This document shows, piece by piece, positions 8,951 to 17,689 of a DNA stretch of 64,000 nucleotides. The notes under the pieces were generated by a model. It was not told the DNA's origin and made no database searches. It saw only the letters and a list, made by a program, of their open reading frames with translations. Source of the stretch: Thalassovita gelatinovora (lineage in GTDB: Bacteria > Pseudomonadota > Alphaproteobacteria > Rhodobacterales > Rhodobacteraceae); assembly GCF_001458355.1 (NCBI RefSeq), contig NZ_CYSA01000027.1, forward strand, positions 1 through 64,000, written 5' to 3'. Numbering within the stretch: position 1 is the stretch's first letter; each line of letters begins with the position of its first letter. The translations under genes were made by a program, and so were the position numbers.

Positions 8951-9430
8951 ATGGCGCAGCCAGAAAAATATAGCAAAGTTCAGATCGCGTTGCATTGGGG
9001 CATCGCGGGTCTGATGGTGATCAGTTTTTTCAGCAGTGATGCGATGAGCGCGGCGTGGCGCGCGTTGATGAAGACCGGAACCGTGGAACCGACCCTCGGT
9101 GTGCGGGTGCATGTGGTGATCGGTGCCTTGGTTCTGGCGCTGGTGGTGCTGCGTCTGGTCATGCGCAAGGTGCAGGGCGTTCCGGACCCGATCAAAACCG
9201 GCAAGCCGTTGCAGGACAGGTTGGCCCAAGTGATCCATATCGGGCTCTATCTGTGCATGTTGGCGATTCCGGTGGCGGGGCTGTCGGCGTGGTTTGGCGG
9301 TGTCAAACTGGCCGCCGAAGCCCATGAGGTTTTGTTCAATATCGGTATCGCGTTTGTCATTCTGCACGTGGCCGCCGCATTGATGCATCAGTTCGTGCTG
9401 AAAGATAACCTGATGGCGCGGATGAAATAA
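8951..9430 (+). CDS. cytochrome b561 family protein
   Basis: This 159-residue inner-membrane protein has four membrane segments and histidines placed as b-heme ligands: ALHW in helix 1, RVHVVIG in helix 2, VIHIGLYL in helix 3 and ILHVAAALMH in helix 4. This is the bacterial di-heme b561 layout (YodB/CybB type), which passes electrons from quinol to an acceptor. ATG 8951 is behind GGAGG; an in-frame ATG at 8939 is a possible earlier start. A bidirectional terminator follows. Confidence 0.85.
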   Translation: MAQPEKYSKVQIALHWGIAGLMVISFFSSDAMSAAWRALMKTGTVEPTLGVRVHVVIGALVLALVVLRLVMRKVQGVPDPIKTGKPLQDRLAQVIHIGLYLCMLAIPVAGLSAWFGGVKLAAEAHEVLFNIGIAFVILHVAAALMHQFVLKDNLMARMK

Positions 9431-9477
9431 TTCTGACGGCCGATGCCGGTTCGATGCTGAGATGATTGTAAGAAATG

Positions 9478-9508
9478 AAAAGGGCGCCCCGGTCGGAGCG
9501 CCCTTTTT
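9478..9508. terminator. bidirectional rho-independent terminator
   Basis: A perfect stem AGGGCGC / GCGCCCT (9481-9487 with 9498-9504), flanked by an A-run on the left and a T-run on the right, serves the b561 gene on the plus strand and the Sat-CysC gene on the minus strand, which converge here. Confidence 0.85.
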
Positions 9509-9528
9509 TAGGTCTTGTAGCGTGGGGC

Positions 9529-11250
9529 TTAGCCCCAGTTGCCGGAAATCAGCCCCATCGATTCCAGCTTCAGCAGAACCTGATGGGCGCAGTTGTCGAC
9601 TTCGACATTTTGGGTTTCCACCCGCAGTTCGGGGGTTTCCGGCACGTCATAGGGATCGGAAATGCCGGTGAATTCCTTGATCTTGCCTTCGCGTGCCAGT
9701 TTGTACAGACCTTTGCGGTCGCGGCGTTCGCATTCCTCGATCGAGGTGGCAACGTGGATTTCGACAAAGGCGCCGAATTGTTCGACATCTTCGCGCACCG
9801 CGCGGCGGGTGGTGGCATAGGGCGCGATCGGGGCACAGATGGCGATGCCGCCATTTTTAGTGATCTCGGAGGCGACATAGCCGATACGGCGGATGTTCAG
9901 ATCGCGGTGTTCCTTGGAAAAGCCCAGTTCCGAGCTGAGGTTTTTCCGCACGATGTCGCCATCCAGCAGCGTCACCGGACGCCCGCCCATTTCCATCAGT
10001 TTCACCATCAACGCGTTAGCGATGGTCGATTTGCCGGAGCCTGAGAAGCCGGTGAAGAACACGGTGAACCCCTGCTTGGCCCGTGGCGGCCGGGTGCGGC
10101 GCAGTTCGCTGACCACTTCGGGGAAAGAGAACCATTCGGGAATTTCCAGCCCTTCGGACAGGCGGCGACGCAGTTCGGTGCCCGAAATGTTCAGGATGGT
10201 CACGTCATCCTTGTCTTCGATTTCGTTCGCCGGTTCGTATTGGGCCCGTTCCTGAACATAGACCATATGTTTGAAATCGATCATTTCGACGCCGATTTCA
10301 TCCTGATATTCGCGGAACAGATCCTGCGCGTCATAGGGGCCGTAGAAATCTTCACCCGCCGAGTTCTTGCCCGGACCTGCATGATCGCGGCCAACGATGA
10401 AATGGGTGCAGCCGTGGTTGGCTCGGATCAGCCCGTGCCAGACCGCTTCGCGCGGGCCAGCCATCCGCATGGCGAGGTTCAAAAGGCTCATCGCGGTGGT
10501 GGCGGCGGGGTATTTATCCAACACGGCTTCGTAGCAGCGCACGCGAGTGAAATGATCCACGTCGCCCGGCTTGGTCATGCCGACAACCGGATGGATCAGC
10601 AGGTTGGCCTGCGCTTCGCGGGCGGCGCGGAACGTCAGTTCCTGATGCGCCCGGTGCAGCGGGTTGCGGGTCTGGAACGCCACCACTTTGCGCCAGCCCA
10701 TTTTACGGAAATAGGCGCGCAATTCGTTCGGGGTGTCGCGGCGGCCGCGGAAATCGTAATGCACCGGCTGATGGATGCCGACGATCGGCCCCCCGAGATA
10801 GATCTTACCAGCGGTATTGTGCAGGTAGTTCACCGCCGGGTGGGCGATGTCATCGGCCCCAAAGACCTTTTCGGCCTCGTGCGATTTGTTCGGTTCCCAG
10901 CGGTCGGTGACGGTCATGGTGGCGAGAATGACGCCTTCCTGATCGCGCAGCGCGATGTCCTGACCCAGTTCCAGTTTGGCCGCGAAGTCCTCGGGCACAT
11001 CCAGATTGATCGGCATCGGCCACAGCGCGCCGTTGCTGAGGCGCATCGAGTCGACGACACCGTTATAATCTTCTTCGCTCATGAAACCTTTGAGCGGGTT
11101 GAAACCGCCATTCATCAGCAATTCCAGATCGCAGATCTGGCGCGGGGTCAAATCCCAGCTGATCAGATCGGCGGCTTCGACTTTCAGCTTTTGGGCCGAT
11201 TCATAGGAAACATACAGCTCGGGGATAGGAGCCAGATTCTGCTCTTGCAT
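9529..11250 (-). CDS. bifunctional sulfate adenylyltransferase / APS kinase (PAPS synthetase)
   Basis: This 573-residue fusion has an ATP sulfurylase domain in about the first 385 residues (QTRNPLHRAH and GRDHAGPG active-site motifs) and an APS kinase domain in the rest (P-loop GFSGSGKST, DGD motif). It makes APS and then PAPS from sulfate. ATG 11250 is used; an upstream TTG at 11271 is a weaker start. PAPS can feed cysteine synthesis or sulfation; a sulfotransferase gene lies 8 kb away at 19583. trxB is upstream on the same strand, separated by two back-to-back hairpins. Confidence 0.95.
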   Translation of the reverse strand: MQEQNLAPIPELYVSYESAQKLKVEAADLISWDLTPRQICDLELLMNGGFNPLKGFMSEEDYNGVVDSMRLSNGALWPMPINLDVPEDFAAKLELGQDIALRDQEGVILATMTVTDRWEPNKSHEAEKVFGADDIAHPAVNYLHNTAGKIYLGGPIVGIHQPVHYDFRGRRDTPNELRAYFRKMGWRKVVAFQTRNPLHRAHQELTFRAAREAQANLLIHPVVGMTKPGDVDHFTRVRCYEAVLDKYPAATTAMSLLNLAMRMAGPREAVWHGLIRANHGCTHFIVGRDHAGPGKNSAGEDFYGPYDAQDLFREYQDEIGVEMIDFKHMVYVQERAQYEPANEIEDKDDVTILNISGTELRRRLSEGLEIPEWFSFPEVVSELRRTRPPRAKQGFTVFFTGFSGSGKSTIANALMVKLMEMGGRPVTLLDGDIVRKNLSSELGFSKEHRDLNIRRIGYVASEITKNGGIAICAPIAPYATTRRAVREDVEQFGAFVEIHVATSIEECERRDRKGLYKLAREGKIKEFTGISDPYDVPETPELRVETQNVEVDNCAHQVLLKLESMGLISGNWG

Positions 11251-11326
11251 TAGAAACTCTCGGTTATTCAATTCACAATTGGCGTTTGAAGCAGAGGCGC
11301 GCTTTGGCGCGGACCTAGCCCCGGAG

Positions 11327-11355
11327 CCGGGTGAGTTTCAAGTGTTCTCACCCGG
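11327..11355. repeat. inverted repeat 1 between trxB and sat-cysC
   Basis: An exact eight-base dyad, CCGGGTGA at 11327-11334 and TCACCCGG at 11348-11355, with a 13-base loop. It directly abuts a second, larger hairpin at 11356. It lies in the transcribed spacer between trxB and sat-cysC if the two are co-transcribed, so it may act on mRNA stability, attenuation or termination. Confidence 0.6.
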
Positions 11356-11396
11356 AACTTGTAAAAACGGGCCAAAATGCCACGTTTTTACAAGTT
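11356..11396. terminator. inverted repeat 2, large hairpin at the trxB 3-prime end
   Basis: A perfect 14-base dyad, AACTTGTAAAAACG (11356-11369) with CGTTTTTACAAGTT (11383-11396), has a 13-base loop that itself can pair three more bases. It starts nine bases after the trxB stop. The stem carries internal A/T runs, so it could terminate transcription of trxB even though no separate T-run follows on the minus strand. Confidence 0.55.
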
Positions 11397-11405
11397 TTTG
11401 GGCTA

Positions 11406-12350
11406 TTATCCTTCGTTTTCCGCCAAAAAGCGTTCAGCGTCCAAGGCTGCCATGCAGCCCATGCCGGCGCTGGTGACGGCTTGGCGGTACTTGTGATCGG
11501 TCAGATCGCCCGCAGCGAAAATGCCGGGGATCGAGGTTTCGGTGCTGCCCGGCTTGACCGTGACATAGCCGCCATTGTGCAGTTCGAGCACATCCTTGAC
11601 CAGTTCGTTGGCGGGAGCATGGCCGATGGCGACAAAGACGCCCTTGCAGGGGATTTCGGTGATTTCACCGGATTTCACGTTCTTCACGCGCACTGCGGTG
11701 ACACCTTTGGGATTGTCGTCACCGACGACTTCATCCAGTTGATGGAACCACAGCGGTTCGATCTTTTCGTTTTTCATCAGCCGGTCGACAAGAATCTTTT
11801 CAGCGCGCAATTCGTCGCGGCGATGGATCAGCGTCACCTTGGAGGCGAAGTTGGTCAGGAACAGCGCTTCTTCCACGGCGGTATTGCCACCACCAATCAC
11901 CACGATTTCCTGGCCGCGATAAAAGAAGCCGTCGCAGGTGGCGCAGGCCGACACGCCGAAGCCCTTGAACGCGTCTTCCGATGGCAGTCCCAGCCATTTG
12001 GCGCGCGCTCCGGTGGCCAGAATCACCGCGTCGGCGGTGTAGGTGGTGCCGCTGTCACCCTTGGCGGTGAACGGGCGTTTGGACGTGTCCAGGTCGGTGA
12101 TGATATCGCCGACGATGTCACAGCCCATTTCAGTGGCGTGTTCCTGCATTTTGATCATCAGGTCGGGGCCCTGCACTTCGGTGAAGCCGGGATAGTTTTC
12201 CACCTCGGTTGTGGTGGTCAACTGACCGCCCGGTTCGATGCCCTGTACCAAGATGGGCGACAGCATCGCGCGGGAGGCATAGATGCCTGCGGTATAACCC
12301 GCCGGGCCGGAGCCGATGATCAGAACCTTGGTGTGACGCGTTTCGGCCAT
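11406..12350 (-). CDS. trxB: thioredoxin-disulfide reductase
   Basis: This 314-residue FAD/NADPH enzyme has an N-terminal FAD site [10 protein letters not shown], the redox-active pair CATC (Cys136, Cys139), the NADPH site [12 protein letters not shown] and the C-terminal FAD contact IFAAGDLTD. It reduces thioredoxin in the cytosol. ATG 12350 begins the normal protein; an open frame continues upstream but is not coding in appearance. The gene is divergent from an Lrp-type regulator, an arrangement that is frequent in Rhodobacterales. Confidence 0.96.
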   Translation of the reverse strand: MAETRHTKVLIIGSGPAGYTAGIYASRAMLSPILVQGIEPGGQLTTTTEVENYPGFTEVQGPDLMIKMQEHATEMGCDIVGDIITDLDTSKRPFTAKGDSGTTYTADAVILATGARAKWLGLPSEDAFKGFGVSACATCDGFFYRGQEIVVIGGGNTAVEEALFLTNFASKVTLIHRRDELRAEKILVDRLMKNEKIEPLWFHQLDEVVGDDNPKGVTAVRVKNVKSGEITEIPCKGVFVAIGHAPANELVKDVLELHNGGYVTVKPGSTETSIPGIFAAGDLTDHKYRQAVTSAGMGCMAALDAERFLAENEG

Positions 12351-12545
12351 GACAGGACCCTTTTTGAGAAATTTCAGAACCAGTATCGCATATAGACGGC
12401 ACCGGTCAGCGGGGGAAGGGGGGCGCGGCAAGACGTCATAAAATGCGGGTTGATGCGAAGATATGGTAATGATCTTGCGCTGCCGTGAAATATTGTTGCG
12501 CAGGAAAAGTTGCAGGTATATGAATTCGACCAAAGGAGACCGCGA

Positions 12546-13046
12546 ATGCCCACGACCCGGCTTGATCCCATCGATCGGAAAATTCTGGCTGAACTTCAGG
12601 CGGATGGCCGGATGACCAATGTTGAATTGGCCAAGCGGGTGGGGATTTCCGCGCCGCCCTGTCTGCGCCGGGTTCGCACGTTGGAAGAGGCGGGGTTCAT
12701 CAAGGGCTATCACGCCGATGTGGATGCGCGCGAACTGGGATTCGAAGTGCAGGTCTATGCCATGGTCGGGCTGCAAAGCCAGGCGGAATCAGACTTGAGC
12801 GCGTTTGAAGATCTGTGCCGCAAATGGTCTTTGGTTCGTGAATGCAACATGCTGAATGGCGAGGTCGATTTCATCCTGAAATGCGTGGCCCCCGACCTGA
12901 GCACCTTCCAGAGCTTCCTGACCGGGCAATTGCTGACCGCGCGAAACGTGGCATCGGTCAAGACCAGCCTGGTGATCCGCAGCGCCAAGGATGATCCCGG
13001 CGTGCCGTTCGACGTGTTGGAAGAACGGCTGAACCGGTCGGCGTGA
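12546..13046 (+). CDS. Lrp/AsnC family transcriptional regulator
   Basis: This 166-residue protein has an N-terminal winged helix-turn-helix ([17 protein letters not shown], then [20 protein letters not shown]) and a C-terminal RAM ligand-binding domain. ATG 12546 is behind AAAGGAG. It usually binds an amino acid and regulates its own and neighbouring genes. The 195-base divergent spacer shared with trxB is the probable site of action. Confidence 0.92.
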   Translation: MPTTRLDPIDRKILAELQADGRMTNVELAKRVGISAPPCLRRVRTLEEAGFIKGYHADVDARELGFEVQVYAMVGLQSQAESDLSAFEDLCRKWSLVRECNMLNGEVDFILKCVAPDLSTFQSFLTGQLLTARNVASVKTSLVIRSAKDDPGVPFDVLEERLNRSA

Positions 13047-13087
13047 CGCCCGAATAGTTTCGTTGGCTTGGGGGGCGTTGCGCCGCG

Positions 13088-13897
13088 TCAAACCGCGCAA
13101 CTGTCCATCAAACCGACCCGTTCTGCGGCGCGTTCGGGAAACAGGGCGGGACCGAAATCAAGCAGATTTGACACATGCGGGAACAGCGACAGGAACAGTC
13201 GCAGCATTTGCGGGCCGAGAATTTCGCCCAGTCCCGACCGTGGATGAAAACTGGCCAGATAGAGATCGTTGGCGCTGATCATCGCCTGGACCGGCAGGCA
13301 GATATGAAACACCTGTACCGGTGAGGGCGGGGTGGTTTGAAACACGCTGTCGCCATCGCAGAACTTGCTGACCGGCGTCAGCCGGTCGGTCGCGCCCCGG
13401 CGCAGCATCTGTGCCGCCGCCCCCAACACCAAATCCGATGCGGGACGCCCCATGCCGAACGTGTCGGCCATCACCCGGGTCAGTTGCGCCTGTTCGGGCC
13501 GTTCCGCCGGGGCGTTGGGGATGATGTTCATCATGCCGCGCCACAGCAACGGCTGCGGCCCGAAATCCAAGGTTTCGATCATCATGCCGGGTTCAAGGTC
13601 TTCGACCGCGCAGGGGCCGTTGGTGGTTTTGATCAGGGTACCGCGTGCGAAGGCGGAAAAGGCGGCTTCGAACATCGGTGTCGCCGGGGCGATGGCGGTA
13701 TAGCGCGCCGGCACATTACCGGGGTCCAGATACAGCATTTCGTATCGCCGCATCAGCGTGGTTTTTGCCCGGTTGGTCTGGGCAATTCCGGGGGTATGGC
13801 GCAGGGAAACGGATTCCGGGGTCTGGTACCGGGACGGGGGGGAATAATGGCTCAAGTTCACGCGCTTTCGCAGTGTCGCATCCGTGCCGGCCCCCAC
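13088..13897 (-). CDS. Hint (hedgehog/intein) domain protein
   Basis: This 269-residue protein has a Hint_2-type block in the middle: FARGTLIKTTNG, then AVEDLEPGMMIETLD and PLLWRG. Rhodobacterales carry many such proteins, often as the C-terminal domain of secreted proteins. Here the residue before FARGTLI is alanine, where active Hint domains have the Cys or Ser nucleophile, so self-splicing or cleavage is unlikely. The GTG start at 13897 is uncertain, and the first 50 residues have low-complexity character; ATG at residue 49 (MRRYEMLY) is an alternative. Confidence 0.75.
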   Translation of the reverse strand: MGAGTDATLRKRVNLSHYSPPSRYQTPESVSLRHTPGIAQTNRAKTTLMRRYEMLYLDPGNVPARYTAIAPATPMFEAAFSAFARGTLIKTTNGPCAVEDLEPGMMIETLDFGPQPLLWRGMMNIIPNAPAERPEQAQLTRVMADTFGMGRPASDLVLGAAAQMLRRGATDRLTPVSKFCDGDSVFQTTPPSPVQVFHICLPVQAMISANDLYLASFHPRSGLGEILGPQMLRLFLSLFPHVSNLLDFGPALFPERAAERVGLMDSCAV

Positions 13898-14130
13898 CGA
13901 CGACGACAGAAAGACTGTTTCAGTTCCATCTGTAGACGTCAGGATAATGATCCAAAAATCTGACGATTGTCAAAAAAGGGACATCATTGGTGGCTGATTT
14001 GGATGCAGTTTCGGTTTTGGCTGGGGGATGTTTCCGAGTTGTGAACAGTTTAGCCATATTTTGATTCGGCATGTTCATTCGGGTCGATCTTTGGGCCGGG
14101 GTGAAGCGAAGGGCGGGTCCGAAACAGAAT

Positions 14131-14157
14131 GGGCCACCTCGAGGGAGGAGGCGGCCC
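14131..14157. terminator. GC-rich hairpin after the 43-residue gene
   Basis: GGGCCACCTC pairs with GGAGGCGGCCC with one mismatch and a short GAGGGA loop. On the minus strand it lies about 70 bases beyond the stop of the small gene at 14227, followed by a modest T-rich stretch. It could serve as its terminator. Confidence 0.4.
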
Positions 14158-14226
14158 TTCACTGACACGCACTTCGGCACTGGTTACTCGTCTGGTTGCC
14201 CTGATCGGTCAGGGCGAAACGGTGGC

Positions 14227-14358
14227 TCAGGCGCTGCGGCGCTTCGTCTGTGGAGCAAGGGCAGCGTTGTTGGCTTTTCTGCGCGCCCAAGGCAGCACGG
14301 GCAGATCGGATTTCGATGTTGTAATCACGGAGGTCATCCAGCGTTTTTGCGTTTTCAT
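14227..14358 (-). CDS. small basic protein, 43 residues, function unknown
   Basis: A 43-residue open frame begins at ATG 14358 with MKTQKRWMTS and contains LPVLPWARRK. I recall this pattern (Lys/Arg-Trp-Met near the start, Leu-Pro-Trp-Ala-Arg in the middle) from unannotated Rhodobacterales proteins of 40-60 residues. The isoelectric point is high. No strong ribosome site is visible. The AT-rich region 14400-14540 upstream could hold its promoter. The rest of 13,900-14,630 shows no other supportable gene. Confidence 0.5.
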   Translation of the reverse strand: MKTQKRWMTSVITTSKSDLPVLPWARRKANNAALAPQTKRRSA

Positions 14359-14556
14359 GGTAAAACCCTACTTTTGCCATTCACGTTTGTTTCTGTTGCT
14401 CCCAATCTGCCGTTGCATTGCGGCCATGATGGGGCGGCGCAGCGGGTAATTAGGGCAATTTGGTGAATTGACACTTTTCCCGAAAATTTGGTGATGTTTT
14501 TTCTAATGTGTTGAAAATAAACACTTAAACTGATCGCAGATTGACACGGCCTGCGG

Positions 14557-14590
14557 CCTGTCGCGGGGAATCGGACAATCCCGCGGCAGG
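14557..14590 (-). terminator. hairpin terminator of the lgt-midA-pgeF operon
   Basis: CCTGTCGCGGG (14557-14567) pairs with CCCGCGGCAGG (14580-14590) through 11 pairs with one G-T. It is about 40 bases after the pgeF stop. No T-run follows, so it may end transcription weakly or protect the 3-prime end. Confidence 0.5.
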
Positions 14591-14629
14591 TTTCGACTTT
14601 AACAATGTGGCGGGATTGAAGGGGTCGCG

Positions 14630-15385
14630 CTAAAGGCGAATGGACGAAATCAACCGGCCGTAATCGGCCTGCCCTTCATGGGTGCTGCGGCGGTAGGAAT
14701 AGAATCGGGCCGGGTCGGAATAGGTGCAATGGCGAATCCATTCGGCATTGCCGATCCCGGCCTGTCGCAGACGATGCAGTCCGAAGGCGGGCAGGTCGAA
14801 CAGATAGCGGTCGCCATTGCCATTGGCGAAAAAGCGGGAATTCGACGGGTCTTCGGCGATGAAATCGTCCAGGAATTCCGGTCCGACCTCATAGGCGCGT
14901 TGTGAAATCGTGGGGCCGATGGCGGCGACGGTGTTGGTGCGTGACGCGCCAAGGGTTTCCATCGCGTCCAGCGTGGCTTCCAATATGCCGTCCAGCGCGC
15001 CGCGCCAACCGGCATGAGCGGCACCGATCACACCGGCCTGCCGATCGGCGAACAGCACCGGCTGGCAATCGGCGGTCAGCACGGCCAGCGCCAGACCCGG
15101 CGTTGCCGTGACCAGCGCGTCGGCTTCGGGACGAGCCACCAGCGGTTCATCGATCACGGCGACCTTGGCGGAATGGACCTGATGGACATTTACCAGATGC
15201 GGCAGCGGGACCGCCATCGCGTCGGCCACGCGGCTGCGGTTGATCGCGACAATTTCAGACTGATCCGATGACCCTTGCCCGCAGTTCAACCCGGTGAACA
15301 CGCCCGAAGACGCGCCGCCCTTGCGGGTGAAAAAGCCGTGTTTGGTATCGGTCAACAGGTCTGAGGTCAGGATTTCCAGTGTCAT
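14630..15385 (-). CDS. pgeF: peptidoglycan editing factor / purine nucleoside phosphorylase family (YfiH)
   Basis: This 251-residue YfiH-family protein has the metal-binding motifs VHQVHS, LTADCQPVLF and AAHAGWRG. In E. coli the family removes wrongly incorporated L-Ser from muropeptide precursors, and homologues have been reported with phenol-oxidase or purine nucleoside phosphorylase activity. It overlaps midA by four bases (ATGA), so it is the last gene of the lgt-midA-pgeF operon, which links it with the cell envelope. Confidence 0.92.
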   Translation of the reverse strand: MTLEILTSDLLTDTKHGFFTRKGGASSGVFTGLNCGQGSSDQSEIVAINRSRVADAMAVPLPHLVNVHQVHSAKVAVIDEPLVARPEADALVTATPGLALAVLTADCQPVLFADRQAGVIGAAHAGWRGALDGILEATLDAMETLGASRTNTVAAIGPTISQRAYEVGPEFLDDFIAEDPSNSRFFANGNGDRYLFDLPAFGLHRLRQAGIGNAEWIRHCTYSDPARFYSYRRSTHEGQADYGRLISSIRL

Positions 15386-16443
15386 GAATCCAATCCCGGT
15401 GGGGGTGTTTGCGATTTCGGATAAAAGCCGATCACTTTGAAGAGCGTCCCCATTTCGTGCGGATGCGTCAAGCGCCGATGTGCGGCAATCAGGTTTTCCA
15501 GCCGATCCCCCGTTGATCCGCCGGCCAAAGCCTGTGCCCGCGCGGTGATCCCAAGCCGTTCGAGAAACACGCCCTGAGCGGTCAGCCGGGTATGGGCCGA
15601 TGGTGTGGCTGCGGCCAAGGCTTCGAAATCCACATGCGCGGTCAGGTCAGAACCGCCTGGCGCATCGAGCGGGCCGATGGTTTCATGTGCTTGCAGCGCC
15701 TGCAACGTGTCGCCCTGCGACCGCCAGTCGCCATAATCGATAATCAGGGCCGCGCCGCCGCGGGTTTCGATCCGCTGGCCGATTTCGGCGGCCAATCCCG
15801 CTGCGGCGGGGCAGAGTTCGACCAGATCGCCATCCTTGGTATCGGCAAGCCGATCCGCAAGCGCGGCAACCGGGGCGGCGCCGCCAAGGGCGAAGGTCAA
15901 CTTGCCGTCTTCGACCGTCACCCGTTTTTCGCGCCAACCGGCCCCGTCGCGGACAAATTGCCGGATCGGCAGCGCATCGAAGAATTCATTGGCCACGAAG
16001 AAAAGCGGCCGGTCGGGCAGATCACCGATGCCGTCGCACCATATAATGTCGTCGCGCGCGATGGTGTCGCGCTGTTTGTCGCGCAGCACCGGCGAGGCTT
16101 CGATCAGGTGCAAGCGCATCGCGGCGTGAAATCCCGGCACCGCTTGGGTGGCGCGCAGGATGTCGGCCATCAGGGTGCCACGGCCGGGGCCGGCTTCGGC
16201 AAGGGTGAACGGGGCGGGTTGGCCTTGATCGATCCATGCCTGCGCCAAGGCCAGCCCGATAAGTTCGCCGAACATCTGGCTGATTTCAGGGGCTGTGGTG
16301 AAATCACCCGCTGCGCCCAGCGGATCGCGGGTGGTGTAATAGCCAAGCGTCGGATGCAGCAGGCAATCGGCCATGTAATCGGCCAGCGTGATCGGGCCGG
16401 TGGCCGCGATCCGGTCCGCTAGGTGATCGCGCATTGTCGTCAT
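15382..16443 (-). CDS. SAM-dependent methyltransferase, MidA/NDUFAF7 family
   Basis: This 353-residue protein is of the DUF185/MidA family. The N-terminal region has [17 protein letters not shown] and [18 protein letters not shown], then the SAM loop [15 protein letters not shown]. The mitochondrial homologue NDUFAF7 dimethylates an arginine of complex I subunit NDUFS2, so a role in NADH dehydrogenase assembly is likely. It overlaps lgt and pgeF by four bases on each side, a tightly coupled three-gene operon. Confidence 0.9.
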   Translation of the reverse strand: MTTMRDHLADRIAATGPITLADYMADCLLHPTLGYYTTRDPLGAAGDFTTAPEISQMFGELIGLALAQAWIDQGQPAPFTLAEAGPGRGTLMADILRATQAVPGFHAAMRLHLIEASPVLRDKQRDTIARDDIIWCDGIGDLPDRPLFFVANEFFDALPIRQFVRDGAGWREKRVTVEDGKLTFALGGAAPVAALADRLADTKDGDLVELCPAAAGLAAEIGQRIETRGGAALIIDYGDWRSQGDTLQALQAHETIGPLDAPGGSDLTAHVDFEALAAATPSAHTRLTAQGVFLERLGITARAQALAGGSTGDRLENLIAAHRRLTHPHEMGTLFKVIGFYPKSQTPPPGLDS

Positions 16444-17327
16444 GTCGCGCGGTTCCGGGCCGCCACCACGATGACGATCCCAAGCAACAGCATCGGCAAG
16501 GACAATAATTGGCCCATGCTGACGCCGGTGGGGCCCAGTTGCAGAATATAGCCCATCGGGTTGCCGACGCTGATGAATTGATCATCGGCCTGACGGAAAA
16601 ATTCCACGATGAAGCGGGCAAGGCCATAGCCTGCGATGAACAAGCCCATGATTTGTCCCGGAATTTTCAGCCCATTGCGGCGGAACGCCAAAACGAGCAG
16701 CAGCAGCCCCAGAACCAGTCCTTCCAATGCGGCCTCGTAGAGCTGCGAAGGATGGCGGGCGCAGATGCCGGTGACGCCTTCGCAGGTCTGCGCCGAAGCC
16801 CCGGGAAAGGCGACGCCCCAAGGCAGGTCAGTGGGCCGACCCCAAAGTTCGGCATTGATGAAATTGGCAATCCGGCCCAGCATCAGCCCGGTCGGCACCG
16901 CCAAGGCAAGGCTGTCGCCCAGCGACAGGCGCGGGATCTTGTGCCGGGCGGCATAGATCAGCGCGGCGATAACGACGCCCAGAAAACCGCCATGGAACGA
17001 CATGCCACCCTGCCAGACCATCAGGATTTCCTGTGGATGGCGCAGGTAATACCCGGCTTGGTAAAACAGCACATAGCCCAGGCGGCCACCAAGAATCACG
17101 CCGACGATGATCCAGCTGAGCAATTCTTCGACCTGTTCGGGGGTCATCGGTGGCGTGTCGCCGGGCCAAAGCCGGGGACGCCTGACCGCCATCACGATCA
17201 GCCGCCAGCCGATCAAGATGCCCGCGATATAGGCCAGCGCGTACCAGCGCAGCGAAAATTCCACGCCGAACAGCGCGATGGTGAAAATCTCGGGCGAGAT
17301 ATCGGGGAAGGGAATGAGGGCCTGCAT
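16440..17327 (-). CDS. lgt: prolipoprotein diacylglyceryl transferase
   Basis: This 295-residue inner-membrane enzyme has about seven membrane segments. Signatures include the [12 protein letters not shown] region, [10 protein letters not shown] and [16 protein letters not shown], the Lgt signature. It transfers diacylglycerol from phosphatidylglycerol to the lipobox cysteine of prolipoproteins. It is the first gene of the minus-strand operon and divergent from ubiK with about 95 bases between starts. Confidence 0.96.
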   Translation of the reverse strand: MQALIPFPDISPEIFTIALFGVEFSLRWYALAYIAGILIGWRLIVMAVRRPRLWPGDTPPMTPEQVEELLSWIIVGVILGGRLGYVLFYQAGYYLRHPQEILMVWQGGMSFHGGFLGVVIAALIYAARHKIPRLSLGDSLALAVPTGLMLGRIANFINAELWGRPTDLPWGVAFPGASAQTCEGVTGICARHPSQLYEAALEGLVLGLLLLVLAFRRNGLKIPGQIMGLFIAGYGLARFIVEFFRQADDQFISVGNPMGYILQLGPTGVSMGQLLSLPMLLLGIVIVVAARNRAT

Positions 17328-17422
17328 GTGCGTCTGTGTGCCTTTGGCGGAACCGGGAAGTCAACCTTGTGAACGGCGGCGATGCGGCCCATATAGGAAG
17401 AAAAGGAACGGTGGAGAACCAG

Positions 17423-17668
17423 ATGCAGACGCGGAACAAATTTTTCGACGACATGTCGCAGCTGATGACCAACGCGATGGGCGTGGCGCAGGGGGCCAAG
17501 GACGAAGCGGAAAACGCCGCCAAAAGCCTTGTTGACCGCTGGCTGGCCGACCGCGATTTCGTCACCCGCGAAGAATTCGACGCGGTGCGCGCGATGGCAC
17601 AGAAGGCGCGGGAAGAAAACGAAGCGCTGAAAGCCCGGCTCGACGCGCTGGAAGCGGCGACGAAGTAG
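17423..17668 (+). CDS. ubiK: accessory factor UbiK family protein (BMFP)
   Basis: This 81-residue protein begins NKFFDDMSQLMTNAMG and ends in a coiled coil (FVTREEFDAVRAMAQKA, then leucine heptads), the BMFP/UbiK layout. UbiK binds UbiJ and lipids to help the soluble ubiquinone-making complex. ATG 17423 is used; GTG 17411, four codons upstream behind AAAAGGAA, is a possible start. The MFS gene follows 21 bases later. Confidence 0.85.
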   Translation: MQTRNKFFDDMSQLMTNAMGVAQGAKDEAENAAKSLVDRWLADRDFVTREEFDAVRAMAQKAREENEALKARLDALEAATK

Positions 17669-17689
17669 CGCCTGCGCATCGGTGGGGCT

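Noticed and set aside
13920-14180. 86-codon minus-strand frame between the Hint gene and the 43-residue gene
   Set aside because: Composition is irregular, it contains the GC-rich hairpin at 14131-14157, and no ribosome site precedes it.
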